A DNA stretch of 64,000 nt from Microbacterium kunmingense (GCF_023155745.1 NZ_JAKNUS010000002.1:124001-188000), one strand, 5' to 3'; counted from the stretch's first letter, positions 39,795 to 49,318 are shown. Translations and numbers: made by a program. Notes: a model not told the origin generated them from the letters alone.

Positions 39795-41087
39795 CTAGTC
39801 GAGTTCGTCCTCGCCCTCGCGGTCCGGTGAGTCCTGCACATCGTCCTCGTCGTCGTCCACATCCGCCGAGCGCAGATGCCACTCCTCCCACGACGCCATG
39901 AGGTCGGCCACAGCGGTGTGGAAGCGCGCCGTCGCCGCGCCCGGGGTCGTATCGCCGAAGTAGTGGTGCACCCAGTGCTGGAGACGCGACACCGCCTCGG
40001 GATCCCGCAGCACGCGATCGGTCTCGGCGACGACGTCGGACGCGCGGTCGGCGTCGAGCCACTCGCAGGCCGAGAGGTATCCATGCGGGTCCACGGCGGC
40101 GGCCGGATCGGCCGGTCGAGTGATCAGGAGGGGCTTTCCGGCAGCAAGTCGGTCGTACACCATCGCGGAGATGTCGACGATGGCGATGTCGGATGCCGCG
40201 AGCTGCCACCCCAATTCGGGTCGATCGTCGTGGACGTGGTGGGCGGACGGGTCCGCGGCGTTGGCCGCGCCGAGAGCCGCGACGATACGCCGATGGGCCG
40301 CGCCGTATTCAGGATCGACGACGCCCGACCGGGGATGGGGGCGGTACACGATGCGGTGGCGTCCGGTGTCCAGCAGCGCGGTGACGAGAGCCTCCCCGTG
40401 GGTACGTATCGACCCGTAGTGCGCGGAGGGACGATCGCCCTCCCAGGTCGGCGCGTAGAGCACCACGGTGCGGTCGTCGGAGGGATAGGGCACCGAACCC
40501 GAGTAGTGATCAGCCTGTGGCCTGCCGATCTGCCGCGTGCGTCGGTCGAGGTCGTAGTCCCACAGCACCCGCGACAGCCGGTCGCGGGCGGCGTCGCCCG
40601 CGATGAATGCCACGTCGTACGCCTTGTACTGGTTGGTGGTCATGTACATCTTGTCGGACTCGCCGTGGTTGATGAACACGTGCCAGCGCCGGCCGTAGCG
40701 GAACATCTGGAAGTTCCTCGTGTTCTGGTTGACGTAGAACACGATCCGGATGTCCTCCGCGATGAGGAACTGCTCCAGATCACGCACGGTGGGAACGAAG
40801 GCCACCGGCAGGGCGTCATCCTCCAGCAGCGCCCGCGCACCGGTGACCGCCCGGCTGAGGACGACGACGGGCCAGGTGCGCGCCAGCTCCTGCAGCGGGC
40901 GGTACCACTGCCGCATCTGATACATGTTCACCGCGCCGTCGGCGAAGTACACCGCGATCCGGTAATGATCCGTGGGATGCGGCGCAGAGGCCGCCAGCCG
41001 TCGCCGGACATCTGCCACGGCGGCTCGATTGTCCAGAGCTCGCCGCACCAGGGCGAGCGCCTTCCCCGCGTCGGACACCCACTTCAC
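39795..41087 (-). CDS. CDP-glycerol glycerophosphotransferase family protein
   Basis: 430 residues, TagF/TarF-like GT-B fold: 'VFINHGESDKMYMTTNQYKAYDVAFIAGDAA' then 'VVLYAPTWEGDRPSAHYGSIRTHG' and 'ELGWQLAASDIAIVDISAMVYDRLAAGKPLL', the last being the substrate-binding domain. Such enzymes add glycerol- or other polyol-phosphate units to cell-wall polymers. The last 25 residues are strongly acidic. No membrane anchor. Divergent from the GT2 gene with 40 bases between. Confidence 0.85.
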   Translation of the reverse strand: MKWVSDAGKALALVRRALDNRAAVADVRRRLAASAPHPTDHYRIAVYFADGAVNMYQMRQWYRPLQELARTWPVVVLSRAVTGARALLEDDALPVAFVPTVRDLEQFLIAEDIRIVFYVNQNTRNFQMFRYGRRWHVFINHGESDKMYMTTNQYKAYDVAFIAGDAARDRLSRVLWDYDLDRRTRQIGRPQADHYSGSVPYPSDDRTVVLYAPTWEGDRPSAHYGSIRTHGEALVTALLDTGRHRIVYRPHPRSGVVDPEYGAAHRRIVAALGAANAADPSAHHVHDDRPELGWQLAASDIAIVDISAMVYDRLAAGKPLLITRPADPAAAVDPHGYLSACEWLDADRASDVVAETDRVLRDPEAVSRLQHWVHHYFGDTTPGAATARFHTAVADLMASWEEWHLRSADVDDDEDDVQDSPDREGEDELD

Positions 41088-41127
41088 CCACCCAGACTAG
41101 CCAGCGGTCGCGTGACATGATCGACGG

Positions 41128-42222
41128 GTGCAGGCTGACGAGCGGAAGCGACGGGAAGCGCCCGCCGTCCCCTCCGGCGCCGGAGTGTCCTTCGTCATGC
41201 CGGTTCTGAACGAGCGGGACTATCTCGCACGCGCGGTCGACACGGTTCTGACGCAGGACGTCGACGCGCCGATCGAATTGATCATCGCCCTCGCGCCGTC
41301 GAGCGACGGCACCACCGAGCTCGCTACGGAGCTCGCCGCCCGCGACCCACGCATCGTGCTGGTCGACAACCCGGCGGCAGACATCCCGGTTGGCTTGAAC
41401 ATCGCCATCCGCGCGAGTCGCTACCCCACCATCGTGCGGGTCGACGCGCACTCCGAACTCGAACGCGGCTACACCCGTCGTGCTCTGGAGACGCTGACGC
41501 GGGTGGGAGCGGCGAACGTCGGCGGCGTGATGCGGGCCGACGGCCGTACCCCGTTTCAGCGCGCCGTCGCGCGGGCCTACAACTCCCGGATCGGCCTCGG
41601 CGGCGGAGCGTACCACGGCGGAGCCGACGAGGGCGATGCCGAGTCGGCGTACCTCGGGGTCATGCGCCGCGCGGTCCTCGAGGAGGTGGGGCTGTTCGAC
41701 GAATCCATCCGACGCGGCGAGGACTGGGAGCTGAACCTCCGCATCCGTCGCGCCGGATACCGGGTGTGGTTCGATCCGACCCTGTCGGTGACCTACTGGC
41801 CGCGCGAAAGCTGGACCCGCCTCGCGCGGCAGTTCTTCGCCACCGGACGATGGCGCGGCGAGCTCGTGCGGCGCTACGGCCTCGTGAATTCTCTCCGCTT
41901 CTTCGCACCGCCCGCACTCGTCATCGACACGGTCGCCGCCCTGGTGGTCGCCGTCCTCCAGCTCACCGCTGTCCTCAGCGGCATCCCTGCTCTCGTCGCC
42001 TCTCTCGTGCACCTGCCCGTGCTGGCCTACGTGGCGCTTATCGTGGTCGTGGCGGCGGGCCCCGGCGGCGGCGCGGGATGGCGCGACAAACTGTGGACGC
42101 TGGCCGTGCTGCCGACGATGCACTTCTCCTGGGGCACGGGATTCCTCATCGGCCTCATCCGCGGCGCCGACGACACCGTCGACACCTCACGCATCGGTGA
42201 TCGCAACACGCCGCTCCCCTGA
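41128..42222 (+). CDS. Glycosyltransferase family 2 with C-terminal membrane helices
   Basis: 364 residues from GTG 41128. 'VSFVMPVLNERDYLARAVDTVL' is the GT-A nucleotide-binding start; 'VRVDAHSELERGYTRRALETL' has the DXD-equivalent; 'FDESIRRGEDWELNLRIRRAGYRVWFDP' is the acceptor-site motif with the ED pair. Residues about 255-330 hold three membrane helices. Likely adds a sugar to a lipid-linked wall or capsule precursor. It sits within the glycerophosphotransferase-like cluster. Confidence 0.88.
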   Translation: MQADERKRREAPAVPSGAGVSFVMPVLNERDYLARAVDTVLTQDVDAPIELIIALAPSSDGTTELATELAARDPRIVLVDNPAADIPVGLNIAIRASRYPTIVRVDAHSELERGYTRRALETLTRVGAANVGGVMRADGRTPFQRAVARAYNSRIGLGGGAYHGGADEGDAESAYLGVMRRAVLEEVGLFDESIRRGEDWELNLRIRRAGYRVWFDPTLSVTYWPRESWTRLARQFFATGRWRGELVRRYGLVNSLRFFAPPALVIDTVAALVVAVLQLTAVLSGIPALVASLVHLPVLAYVALIVVVAAGPGGGAGWRDKLWTLAVLPTMHFSWGTGFLIGLIRGADDTVDTSRIGDRNTPLP

Positions 42223-42238
42223 GCGACGGCGGCGTCAC

Positions 42239-43687
42239 TCACGCGCGTGCGATGAGACCCTGATCCAGGATGCGGTGGACGACGCGTTCGGCGGCATGCC
42301 CGTCGTCGCGGGCGTTGAAGGTCCGCCGCCACGCCTCGTACTTCTCGGCGTAGACGGCCGCATCCTCCGCCGTGATCGCCGTGATCAGCTCCTGCTGCGT
42401 GCGCACCACCGGCCCGGGCGCGCGCGCCGCGAGGTCGAAATAGAAGCCGCGCAGGGTCCCGCGATAGTGGTCCATATCGGGCACGAGAAAGTACATCGGC
42501 TTGCCGGTGACACTGAAGTCGAACATCACCGACGAGTAGTCGGTGACGAGGGCATCCGCCGCCAGCAGAAGCGCCGAGGTGTCGGGGAACCCGGTGACAT
42601 CGATCACCCGGGGGCCGGCGAGATCGTGACCGGGCTGAAGGGTGCGGGAGTGCCCGCGGACCAGCACGACGGAGCCGGTGTCGGCGGCCAGGCTCGCGGG
42701 ATCGACGAAGTCGACGATCTCTTCCCGATCGTCCCGCCACGTGGGGGCGTAGAGGATGACGCGCTCATCGGCGGCGATGCCCAGCGCCTCACGTGTGGCG
42801 GCGCCGTCCCCCGTGACGAGGACGTCGTTGCGCGGATATCCCTCGACCCAGACGGGCCGACGCAGGAACGCGTAGGCCTTCCGCAGCACCCGTGCGGCAT
42901 AAGGGTTCTGGGCGAGCAGGATGTCCCAGCGGAACGATTCGCGGACGACCGCCGCCGCCCGCCGCGGGTCGAAGCCCGGGCGGTGAAGGGCGAGGCGTTT
43001 GAGCGGTGTGCCGTGCCATGTCTGGAGGACGACCTGCCCGCCTCGGCGTGAGAAGCGGCGGCGGAGCCAGTCGTTGACGATCAGCAGGCGCGAGACGCCG
43101 CGGGCGCGCCACCACTCCGGGCTTCCCTCCACCACCGCGACGGCGCCGTCGGGCACGACCACGGACAGATCCGCGACGCTCCAATACCGCGTCACCCCCG
43201 GAACCTGCCGCGCGAGCTCGCGATCGATCGCCAGCGGGTTGCAGCTGGCGTTTCGCCCGTAGAAGCTCTCGAAGAACACCGCGTTCTCGAGTTCCCCCGC
43301 TCGGGTGGCGTATCGACGTTCGAGGGCGGCCTGACCTTCGCCGGAGTCGTACACCGGATCGATCGGCGGGCCGACGATGACCGCACCGCCGCGCAGTTCC
43401 GCGCGGAGGCTGCCGAGGAGACTCAGCGCGACATCCGGAACCTCGTCCTCCGCCCCCGCTCCGCCGGTCAGACGCAACGCATACGACCCACGAGGCAGCG
43501 GGAGGTCCGGACCACCCCAGCGTGCGACGTGCAGCGGCACCTCGACCTTCCAGCCCTGGTCGTCCACCATGACGTCCGCGGTGACACGCGCTCGCGGCCC
43601 GTCCAGACGCGCACGCTGCGGTGCGGGTCCGGTACCGGAGAGAACGAGCGAAGGCGCGGGGTCGGCATGGAATCGGGCGTCGGTCAT
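42239..43687 (-). CDS. CDP-glycerol glycerophosphotransferase family protein
   Basis: 482 residues. The first ~120 residues are beta-rich ('APSLVLSGTGPAPQRARLDG'), an extra N-terminal domain. The catalytic part has 'VLQTWHGTPLKRLALHRPGFD', 'VILYAPTWRDDREEIVDFVDP' and 'LLLAADALVTDYSSVMFDFSVTGKPMYFLVPDMDHYRG', the full set of TagF/TagB-like motifs, with catalytic His and Asp-Tyr-Ser-Ser. Stop codon is 17 bases from the GT2 stop; start overlaps the upstream gene by 4 bases. Confidence 0.92.
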   Translation of the reverse strand: MTDARFHADPAPSLVLSGTGPAPQRARLDGPRARVTADVMVDDQGWKVEVPLHVARWGGPDLPLPRGSYALRLTGGAGAEDEVPDVALSLLGSLRAELRGGAVIVGPPIDPVYDSGEGQAALERRYATRAGELENAVFFESFYGRNASCNPLAIDRELARQVPGVTRYWSVADLSVVVPDGAVAVVEGSPEWWRARGVSRLLIVNDWLRRRFSRRGGQVVLQTWHGTPLKRLALHRPGFDPRRAAAVVRESFRWDILLAQNPYAARVLRKAYAFLRRPVWVEGYPRNDVLVTGDGAATREALGIAADERVILYAPTWRDDREEIVDFVDPASLAADTGSVVLVRGHSRTLQPGHDLAGPRVIDVTGFPDTSALLLAADALVTDYSSVMFDFSVTGKPMYFLVPDMDHYRGTLRGFYFDLAARAPGPVVRTQQELITAITAEDAAVYAEKYEAWRRTFNARDDGHAAERVVHRILDQGLIARA

Positions 43688-44955
43688 CTGCGTCCTCTCG
43701 TGCGGCCGTCGGTCATGGCGGCGCCCGTGGCGTTCAGGATGGCACGGTGGACCCGTGCGGTGTTGCCTCCATCACGGAAGGCGTGAACCCGGGCGCTGCG
43801 CGCCGCGGAGCGATCGGCGAGGCGGGCGCGCTCGGGACCCTCGGTCAGCGCCCCGCCGAGTCGCTCGCTGATGTCCGCCCAACTCGACGCGACATCGCCT
43901 CGGGCGATCTCGTCGAACGAGCCGTAGAAGCCGCGTCGGGCGGCGTAGTCCTCGACATCCGGCGCGAGGAAGAGGACGGGTGTGCCGTTCAGGCCGGCGT
44001 CGAACACCAGCGATGAGTAGTCGGTGATGAGCAGGTCCACTCCGGGGAGGGCCGGGGTGACGTCCCGCAGGACGTCGCTGCCGAGCATCCGGATGCGCGC
44101 GCTCGGACGCGGCGGCGTGTACTCCCCCGCGCCGAGCGGGTGGGAGCGGACGAGCAGGATGGCGTCCTGCGCCTCGAGGGTGTCGCCGATCCTCCGCCAG
44201 TCCGCCGCCGTCGGCACCGCCGGATCGGGCGCACCGTCACGCCAGGTCGGTGCGTAGAGGATCACCCGCGCCGAATCCCCGATCGCCCCTGTCGTGGATG
44301 ACAGCAGAGCGCGGGCCCGAGCACGACGCTCCTCGGCCGAACCCCGCGACAGCACGTCGACGCGCGGCTCTCCGGTCACCGGGACCCGCTCGTCGGGGAG
44401 GGAGAACGCCGACTCCAGGCGACCTCGCACCACGTGCGACGCGGCGGGGATCAGGCCGATCCGGCGGGTCGCGCCGCGGTACATGGCTCGGATGAGGGCG
44501 CGCATGGCGCGAGAGTGGGGAAGGATGCTGCTGCGCAGCGTCTCGGGTGAATCCAGGCCGATGCGCTTGAGCGGAATGCCGTGCCACAGCTGCACGGTGA
44601 ATGCGCCGCCGGTGGCGTACCGGTTCACATCGCCGAAGCCGTGGGTGACCACGAGGACGCCCGCGCGAGCGGTGAGCCAGAGGCCGCGGAGCGAGGACTT
44701 CCTCGCCGTCGGGATGCCTCTCGCCGCGGCATCCCGATCCTCGTCCGGCGACGCGGTCAGCCACACGGCGGATCGGCCGTGCGTCGCCGCTTCCTCCCAG
44801 AGCGCGAGCGCCCCGTCGGCGATGCCGACCGCGCACCCGAACACCCAGAGATCGCGGCGCCGCGGGACCACGAGCGTCAGCACGCGACCGAGCGCGTACA
44901 GCGGAATGCTCGCGACCTTGCGTGCATTCCCCGCGCCGAACGAGAAGGACGCCAT
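43684..44955 (-). CDS. CDP-glycerol glycerophosphotransferase family protein
   Basis: 423 residues with the TagF/TagB motifs 'VQLWHGIPLKRIGLDSPETLR', 'RVILYAPTWRDGAPDPAVPT' and 'VDLLITDYSSLVFDAGLNGTPVLFLAPDVEDYAARRGFY'. Its N-terminus has a hydrophobic helix ('IPLYALGRVLTLVVP'), perhaps for membrane contact. First gene of the coupled pair. Three such enzymes near one GT2 suggest a polyol-phosphate glycopolymer with at least two linkages. Confidence 0.92.
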   Translation of the reverse strand: MASFSFGAGNARKVASIPLYALGRVLTLVVPRRRDLWVFGCAVGIADGALALWEEAATHGRSAVWLTASPDEDRDAAARGIPTARKSSLRGLWLTARAGVLVVTHGFGDVNRYATGGAFTVQLWHGIPLKRIGLDSPETLRSSILPHSRAMRALIRAMYRGATRRIGLIPAASHVVRGRLESAFSLPDERVPVTGEPRVDVLSRGSAEERRARARALLSSTTGAIGDSARVILYAPTWRDGAPDPAVPTAADWRRIGDTLEAQDAILLVRSHPLGAGEYTPPRPSARIRMLGSDVLRDVTPALPGVDLLITDYSSLVFDAGLNGTPVLFLAPDVEDYAARRGFYGSFDEIARGDVASSWADISERLGGALTEGPERARLADRSAARSARVHAFRDGGNTARVHRAILNATGAAMTDGRTRGRR

Positions 44956-44997
44956 CCCGCGAGCCTATCGCGGGATGGCGTCCGAACCCGGGAGTCC

Positions 44998-46410
44998 CTA
45001 CTGCTGCAGCTCTCCCAGAGTCACATCGGCGGTTTCGTTCTGACCGTCGCGCACGTAGGTCAGCGAGACCTCGCTGCCCGCAGCGAGCGCACGCACCTGG
45101 GCCGTGAGGTCGACCGAATCGGTGATCGGCACCCCGTTGAACTCGGTGACGATGTCGCCCGCCCGAAGCCCGGCAGCCTCGGCCGCACCGCCCGAGGTCA
45201 CCTCGGCGATGTAGGCGCCGGTGATGTCGGCATCCTCGACATAGGCCGCCGACTGGACGTTGGCGCCGAGCAGCCCGTGCGTCGCCGATCCGTTCTCGAT
45301 CAGCTCGTCGGTGACCCGCTGGACGATATCGGAGGGGATCGCGAAGCCGACGCCGATGTTCCCCTGGGTCGACGAGCTCCCGCCCGCTGAGGCGATGGCG
45401 ACGTTGACGCCGATGAGGCGGCCCTGCGAATCGACCAGCGCACCTCCGGAGTTCCCGGGGTTGATCGCCGCATCCGTCTGGATGACCGCGATCTTGATCG
45501 ATTCCGCCGGCTGACCGGACTGCTGGCCCTGGCCGAAGTCGAACGAGAACGGCGGCGCCTCGCCCTGGTTCTCCTCCGTGTCGCCCTCGTCGGGAGCGGC
45601 GGACGAGGCGATCTCGATCGAACGGTTCAACGCGCTGACGATGCCGGTGGTGACGGTGTTGGACAGTCCCAGGGGCGCACCGACGGCGGTGGTCTCGTCA
45701 CCGACGTTCAGCTGGGACGAATCGGCGAACTCGATCGGAGTGAGGCCCTCGGCGTCCTGGAGCTTGATCACGGCGAGGTCGTAGAGCGGATCGGTGCCGA
45801 CGATCTCGGCATCGAAGACCCGCCCGTCGGAGGTGGTCACCCGGATGGCGGCGTCCGCGGTGGCGCCGTCGAGGGTGACGACGTGGGTGTTGGTCACGAC
45901 GTACCCGTCGCTGGAGAGGATGACGCCCGATCCGGTGCCGCTGCCGGCGCCGCCTGCCGCCTCGATGGTCACCACGCTCGGGACCACCTTCGCGGCGATC
46001 GCCGTGGTCTGGTTGACCTCATCGGTGTCGTTGACGGTCACGCTGGTGGGGCCGGTCGCCGTGGTCGCCGTCGAGGTCGGCTGGAACAGCGACACACCGG
46101 CGTAGGCGCCACCGAGCCCCGCGGCGCCTCCGACGACGGCGGCGGCCACGAGGAGGCCGGCCACACGTGCGGCACCGGACGTGCGCTTCGCCGGCGGCGA
46201 GGCGGGTGCGGGCTCGCCGAGGGGAAGCGTGGGCTGGGTCGCGTGTGCGGACGTGGGGTACGCCGCCGCCACGGTCGGGGGTGCGGGTCGCGGCGGGACG
46301 TGCCACCCCGCCGGCGGGGTGTGCTGGGCCGCCGGGACGGCGGGCTTCTCCGGCACAGGCGGCATCGCCGGGGTCTCCTCCGCGGGGCGGTCGCTGTTGT
46401 TCTCGCTCAT
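44998..46410 (-). CDS. Membrane-anchored HtrA-type serine protease with PDZ domain
   Basis: 470 residues from ATG 46410 (AGGAGG upstream). Residues 1-80 are Pro-rich and cytoplasmic; a membrane helix follows ('GLLVAAAVVGGAAGLGGAYAG'). The trypsin-like domain has His in 'VVTNTHVV', Asp in 'YDLAVIKL' and Ser in 'NPGNSGGAL'. A PDZ domain is at the C-terminus ('GAYIAEVTSGGAAEAAGLRAGDIVTEFNGVPI'). Degrades misfolded exported proteins in studied homologues. A 20-residue Glu/Gly-rich insert in the protease domain ('DEGDTEENQGEAPPFSFDF') may be a regulatory loop. Confidence 0.94.
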   Translation of the reverse strand: MSENNSDRPAEETPAMPPVPEKPAVPAAQHTPPAGWHVPPRPAPPTVAAAYPTSAHATQPTLPLGEPAPASPPAKRTSGAARVAGLLVAAAVVGGAAGLGGAYAGVSLFQPTSTATTATGPTSVTVNDTDEVNQTTAIAAKVVPSVVTIEAAGGAGSGTGSGVILSSDGYVVTNTHVVTLDGATADAAIRVTTSDGRVFDAEIVGTDPLYDLAVIKLQDAEGLTPIEFADSSQLNVGDETTAVGAPLGLSNTVTTGIVSALNRSIEIASSAAPDEGDTEENQGEAPPFSFDFGQGQQSGQPAESIKIAVIQTDAAINPGNSGGALVDSQGRLIGVNVAIASAGGSSSTQGNIGVGFAIPSDIVQRVTDELIENGSATHGLLGANVQSAAYVEDADITGAYIAEVTSGGAAEAAGLRAGDIVTEFNGVPITDSVDLTAQVRALAAGSEVSLTYVRDGQNETADVTLGELQQ

Positions 46411-46570
46411 CTTCGTTCCTCCTCGGGCCGCAGGCCCCTTGAAACCGTCGATCGCGTCTCTGGCCGATCTGTGAACAAGCGTGGTCACCGATCCTGTGGG
46501 TTTCTTATGATCCGCCCGCGATGCGCCTATGCAATGCTGAGGAACCCGTGCAGGAGGGATGCCACGACCG

Positions 46571-47782
46571 ATGCCCCGAACGATTCCCGGCCCCTGGCGG
46601 CGTGTCGCCGACGGCGCCGGGCTGCTGTCCGCCGACGGGACGACCCGCCCCACCATCTTCGCCGACATGTCGGCCCTTGCGGCCCGCACCGGCGCGATCA
46701 ATCTCGGTCAGGGATTCCCCGACGAAGACGGACCTGCTGTCGTTCTCGACACGGCCCGGGACGCGATCGCCCACGGTGTCAACCAGTATCCGCCCGGCCG
46801 CGGCGTCGCCGAACTGCGCGAGGCGATCGCCGCCCACCAGCAGCGGTTCTACGGTCTCCACCTCGATCCCGATCGTCATGTCCTGGTGACCGCCGGCGCG
46901 ACCGAGGCCCTGGCCGCTTCCCTGTTGGCACTGGTCGACGGCCCCGACGATGAGGTCGTCGTCTTCGAGCCCTATTACGACGCGTACGCGGCGCTCGTCG
47001 CCCTGGCGGGTGCACGCCTCGTCACCGTTCCCCTCCGCTTCCCCGATTTCCAGCCCGACCCGCAGGCGCTCCGTGACGCGGTGAGCGCTCGCACCCGCGT
47101 CATCCTTGTGAACGATCCGCACAATCCCACCGGGTCGGTGTTCTCCGAGGAACTCCGCACCGAGGTGGTGCGCCTGGCCCACGAGCACGACGCCTGGATC
47201 GTGACGGACGAGGTCTACGAGCACCTCGTCTTCCAAGGGCGGCACGAGCCCATCGCGGCGATGCCGGGAGCGTGGGAGCGCACCGTGTCGATCTCATCGG
47301 GGGGCAAGACGTTCTCGACCACCGGGTGGAAAGTGGGCTGGGCGACCGGGCCGGCCGATCTCATCGAGGCCGTCCTCGCCGTCAAGCAGTACCTGACATA
47401 CACCGGCGGCGCGCCCTTCCAGCCGGCCATCGCCGCGGGACTGGCCCTCACCGACGACTGGTTCGCCTCGCTGTCTGACACCCTTCGCGTCAAACGCGAT
47501 CTGCTGGGTCGAGGATTGCGCGCCGCGGGCTTCGACGTGTCGGTTCCCGCCGCGACGTACTTCACGGTCGTCGACGCGAGGGCGGTCGACGTCGTCGACG
47601 CCGACCGCTTCTGTCGCGAGATGGCGGAGAGCGTCGGCGTCGTCGGCGTGCCCCTCACCGCGTTCGTGCGTCCCGAGGAACGTCCCGCCGTCGCGAGTCT
47701 CATCCGGTTCGCCGCCTGCAAGCGGGCGCCCGTCCTCGAGGAGGCCGTGGGCCGCCTGTCGCAGCTGCAGCCTCGAGACTAG
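46571..47782 (+). CDS. Class I/II aminotransferase (PLP)
   Basis: 403 residues from ATG 46571; an ATG at 46559 is only 1 base from the AGGAGG (46552-46557), so the second is preferred. 'INLGQGFPDEDGPAVVL' and 'SSGGKTFSTTGWKVGWATG' with the PLP Lys mark the aspartate-aminotransferase fold, subgroup of YbdL/kynurenine-aminotransferase-like enzymes that use methionine or glutamine as donors. TATGAT (46506-46511) is a possible -10. Substrate cannot be told. Stop overlaps the opposite-strand nitrilase stop by 4 bases. Confidence 0.88.
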   Translation: MPRTIPGPWRRVADGAGLLSADGTTRPTIFADMSALAARTGAINLGQGFPDEDGPAVVLDTARDAIAHGVNQYPPGRGVAELREAIAAHQQRFYGLHLDPDRHVLVTAGATEALAASLLALVDGPDDEVVVFEPYYDAYAALVALAGARLVTVPLRFPDFQPDPQALRDAVSARTRVILVNDPHNPTGSVFSEELRTEVVRLAHEHDAWIVTDEVYEHLVFQGRHEPIAAMPGAWERTVSISSGGKTFSTTGWKVGWATGPADLIEAVLAVKQYLTYTGGAPFQPAIAAGLALTDDWFASLSDTLRVKRDLLGRGLRAAGFDVSVPAATYFTVVDARAVDVVDADRFCREMAESVGVVGVPLTAFVRPEERPAVASLIRFAACKRAPVLEEAVGRLSQLQPRD

Positions 47783-48585
47783 GAGTCTGCGACAACCCGG
47801 AAACGGCGCAGCCGAAGAGCGGGGTTCTGCTCGCGGACCCGATCGATGACGTCCGCATCCAGGTCCGCCAGGGCGAGACCCGTTCCCGAGCCGACACCGG
47901 CGAGGATGACGCCCTGCGGATCGATGACCGCGGACAGTCCCACTCCCAGGGGCGGCGGGTGATCGGCCGCGACGACATAGGCGGTGTTCTCGATGGCGCG
48001 TGCCTGCAGGAGCGTCTGCCAGTGATGATCCTTGAGCGGACCGCGGACCCACTCCGCGGGGACGAGGATGGCGGTCGCCCCGGCGTCGGCGAGCACGCGG
48101 CCGATCTCGGGGAATCTCAGGTCGTAGCAGGTCATCAGACCGAAACGGATGCCGCCGACGGCGAACGTCTCCGGTGGCGAGGTCTCGCCCCGCTGGATCC
48201 AATCGGACTCCCGCTGGCCGAAGGCGTCGTACAGATGCAGCTTGCGGTAGACCGCGACGGGCCCGGTGTCGGTCACCGCCACGACGGTGTTGCGCACGCG
48301 ACCCTCCTCGCCCCGCTCGAGCATCCCGGCGACGATGTGGGTCCCGGTCTGGGCGGCGAGGCTCTGGAGTGCCGCGACGAAGGGCCCGTCGAGGGTCTCG
48401 GCGTGCACTCCCACCGATGCGTCGAAGGGGTCGACGAAGTAGTTGGAGTACTCGGGGAGGACGACGACCCGCGCCCCTCGCCCCGCCGCGGTGCGCACGA
48501 GTCCGTCCACGGCTAGACGATTGGCCTCGGGATCGGCGCGGGGGCGGAACTGCGCCGCCGCGATGGTGAGGGGGACGATGGTCAC
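47779..48585 (-). CDS. Carbon-nitrogen hydrolase (nitrilase superfamily)
   Basis: 268 residues. Catalytic Glu in 'VVVLPEYSNYF', Lys in 'VYRKLHLYDAFG', Cys in 'GLMTCYDLRFPEIGR'. 'EWVRGPLKDHHWQTLLQARAIENTAYVVAAD' is typical of omega-amidase/deaminated-glutathione-amidase-type members. Convergent with an aminotransferase of the kind that makes alpha-keto amides, so the two could act on the same compound: transamination then amide hydrolysis, as in the methionine/glutamine transaminase-omega-amidase pathway (inference). Confidence 0.9.
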   Translation of the reverse strand: MTIVPLTIAAAQFRPRADPEANRLAVDGLVRTAAGRGARVVVLPEYSNYFVDPFDASVGVHAETLDGPFVAALQSLAAQTGTHIVAGMLERGEEGRVRNTVVAVTDTGPVAVYRKLHLYDAFGQRESDWIQRGETSPPETFAVGGIRFGLMTCYDLRFPEIGRVLADAGATAILVPAEWVRGPLKDHHWQTLLQARAIENTAYVVAADHPPPLGVGLSAVIDPQGVILAGVGSGTGLALADLDADVIDRVREQNPALRLRRFRVVADS

Positions 48586-49115
48586 TGCGGAAGACCTTCC
48601 GGACTCGGCTCGGTACCGTCGCGCTTGCGGAGGCGCACGACCGCCGGCACCACGACCCAGAGCACGACGACGAGAAGGACCAGCCCTCCGGCGGAAAGGA
48701 GGGCACCGGTGGTGCCGATGACGACATCGAACACGAATGCGACGACCCCGGACAGCAGCAGCGCGACGATGGTGAGGGCCGTCAGCAGCGCGACATGCCC
48801 GAAACGGACGACCGTCGCCTTGCGCCCCCGGCCGAAGAGCACACGGTGCAGCGCGACAGGCGCGAGAGCGATGATGGCGCTCAGCGCCGAGAGCACGACG
48901 AGCACGAGATAGAACCCGCGTTGCGCGGCGCTGAGCTCGGCGAAGGCGGGCTGGAAGGCCAGAGCGAGCAGGAAGCCGGTGAGGATCTGCGTGCCGGTCT
49001 GCAGGACGCGAAGCTCCTGCAGAACCTCGTTCCAGTTGCGATCGGCGCGCTCGGTGGGAGACTCGTCGCGCCCGTCGGGCCTGTCGTCTACGGCGTTCTC
49101 GGGCGGCGCGGGCAT
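48582..49115 (-). CDS. DUF6328 family membrane protein
   Basis: 177 residues from ATG 49115. After a polar N-terminus, 'NWNEVLQELRVLQTGTQILTGFLLALAFQPAFAEL' opens the conserved domain, followed by four hydrophobic helices in all. Stop overlaps the nitrilase start by 4 bases. Function not known. Divergent from initiator tRNA-Met. Confidence 0.85.
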   Translation of the reverse strand: MPAPPENAVDDRPDGRDESPTERADRNWNEVLQELRVLQTGTQILTGFLLALAFQPAFAELSAAQRGFYLVLVVLSALSAIIALAPVALHRVLFGRGRKATVVRFGHVALLTALTIVALLLSGVVAFVFDVVIGTTGALLSAGGLVLLVVVLWVVVPAVVRLRKRDGTEPSPEGLPQ

Positions 49116-49209
49116 GGAGCTACCCTGCCCGGCAGGAGGGCCTGTCGGCAACCGATGCCCACGCCGGTTCGACGTCGCGAACCACGCATGCTAGGCTTTT
49201 CTCTTGTGC

Positions 49210-49286
49210 CGCGGGGTGGAGCAGTTCGGTAGCTCGCTGGGCTCATAACCCAGAGGTCGTAGGTTCAAATCCTGCCCCCGCAACCA
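49210..49286 (+). tRNA. Initiator tRNA-Met (CAU)
   Basis: CGCGGGG pairs with CCCCGCA except for C1-A72, the mismatch that marks initiator tRNA. The anticodon stem CTGGG/CCCAG gives the three G-C pairs of initiators, with loop CTCATAA. T stem GTAGG/CCTGC, loop TTCAAAT, discriminator A, encoded CCA. The gene is followed within 2 bases by a terminator. Confidence 0.95.
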
Positions 49287-49288
49287 AG

Positions 49289-49318
49289 AAGAAGGCGTCC
49301 CGGAAGGGGCGCCTTCTT
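49289..49318 (+). terminator. Terminator after initiator tRNA
   Basis: AAGAAGGCGTCCC (49289-49301) pairs with GGGGCGCCTTCTT (49306-49318), 13 pairs including one G-T, loop GGAA, followed by GCTTTC. A strong rho-independent-type hairpin with a weak T-run, as often seen in high-G+C genomes. Confidence 0.8.
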
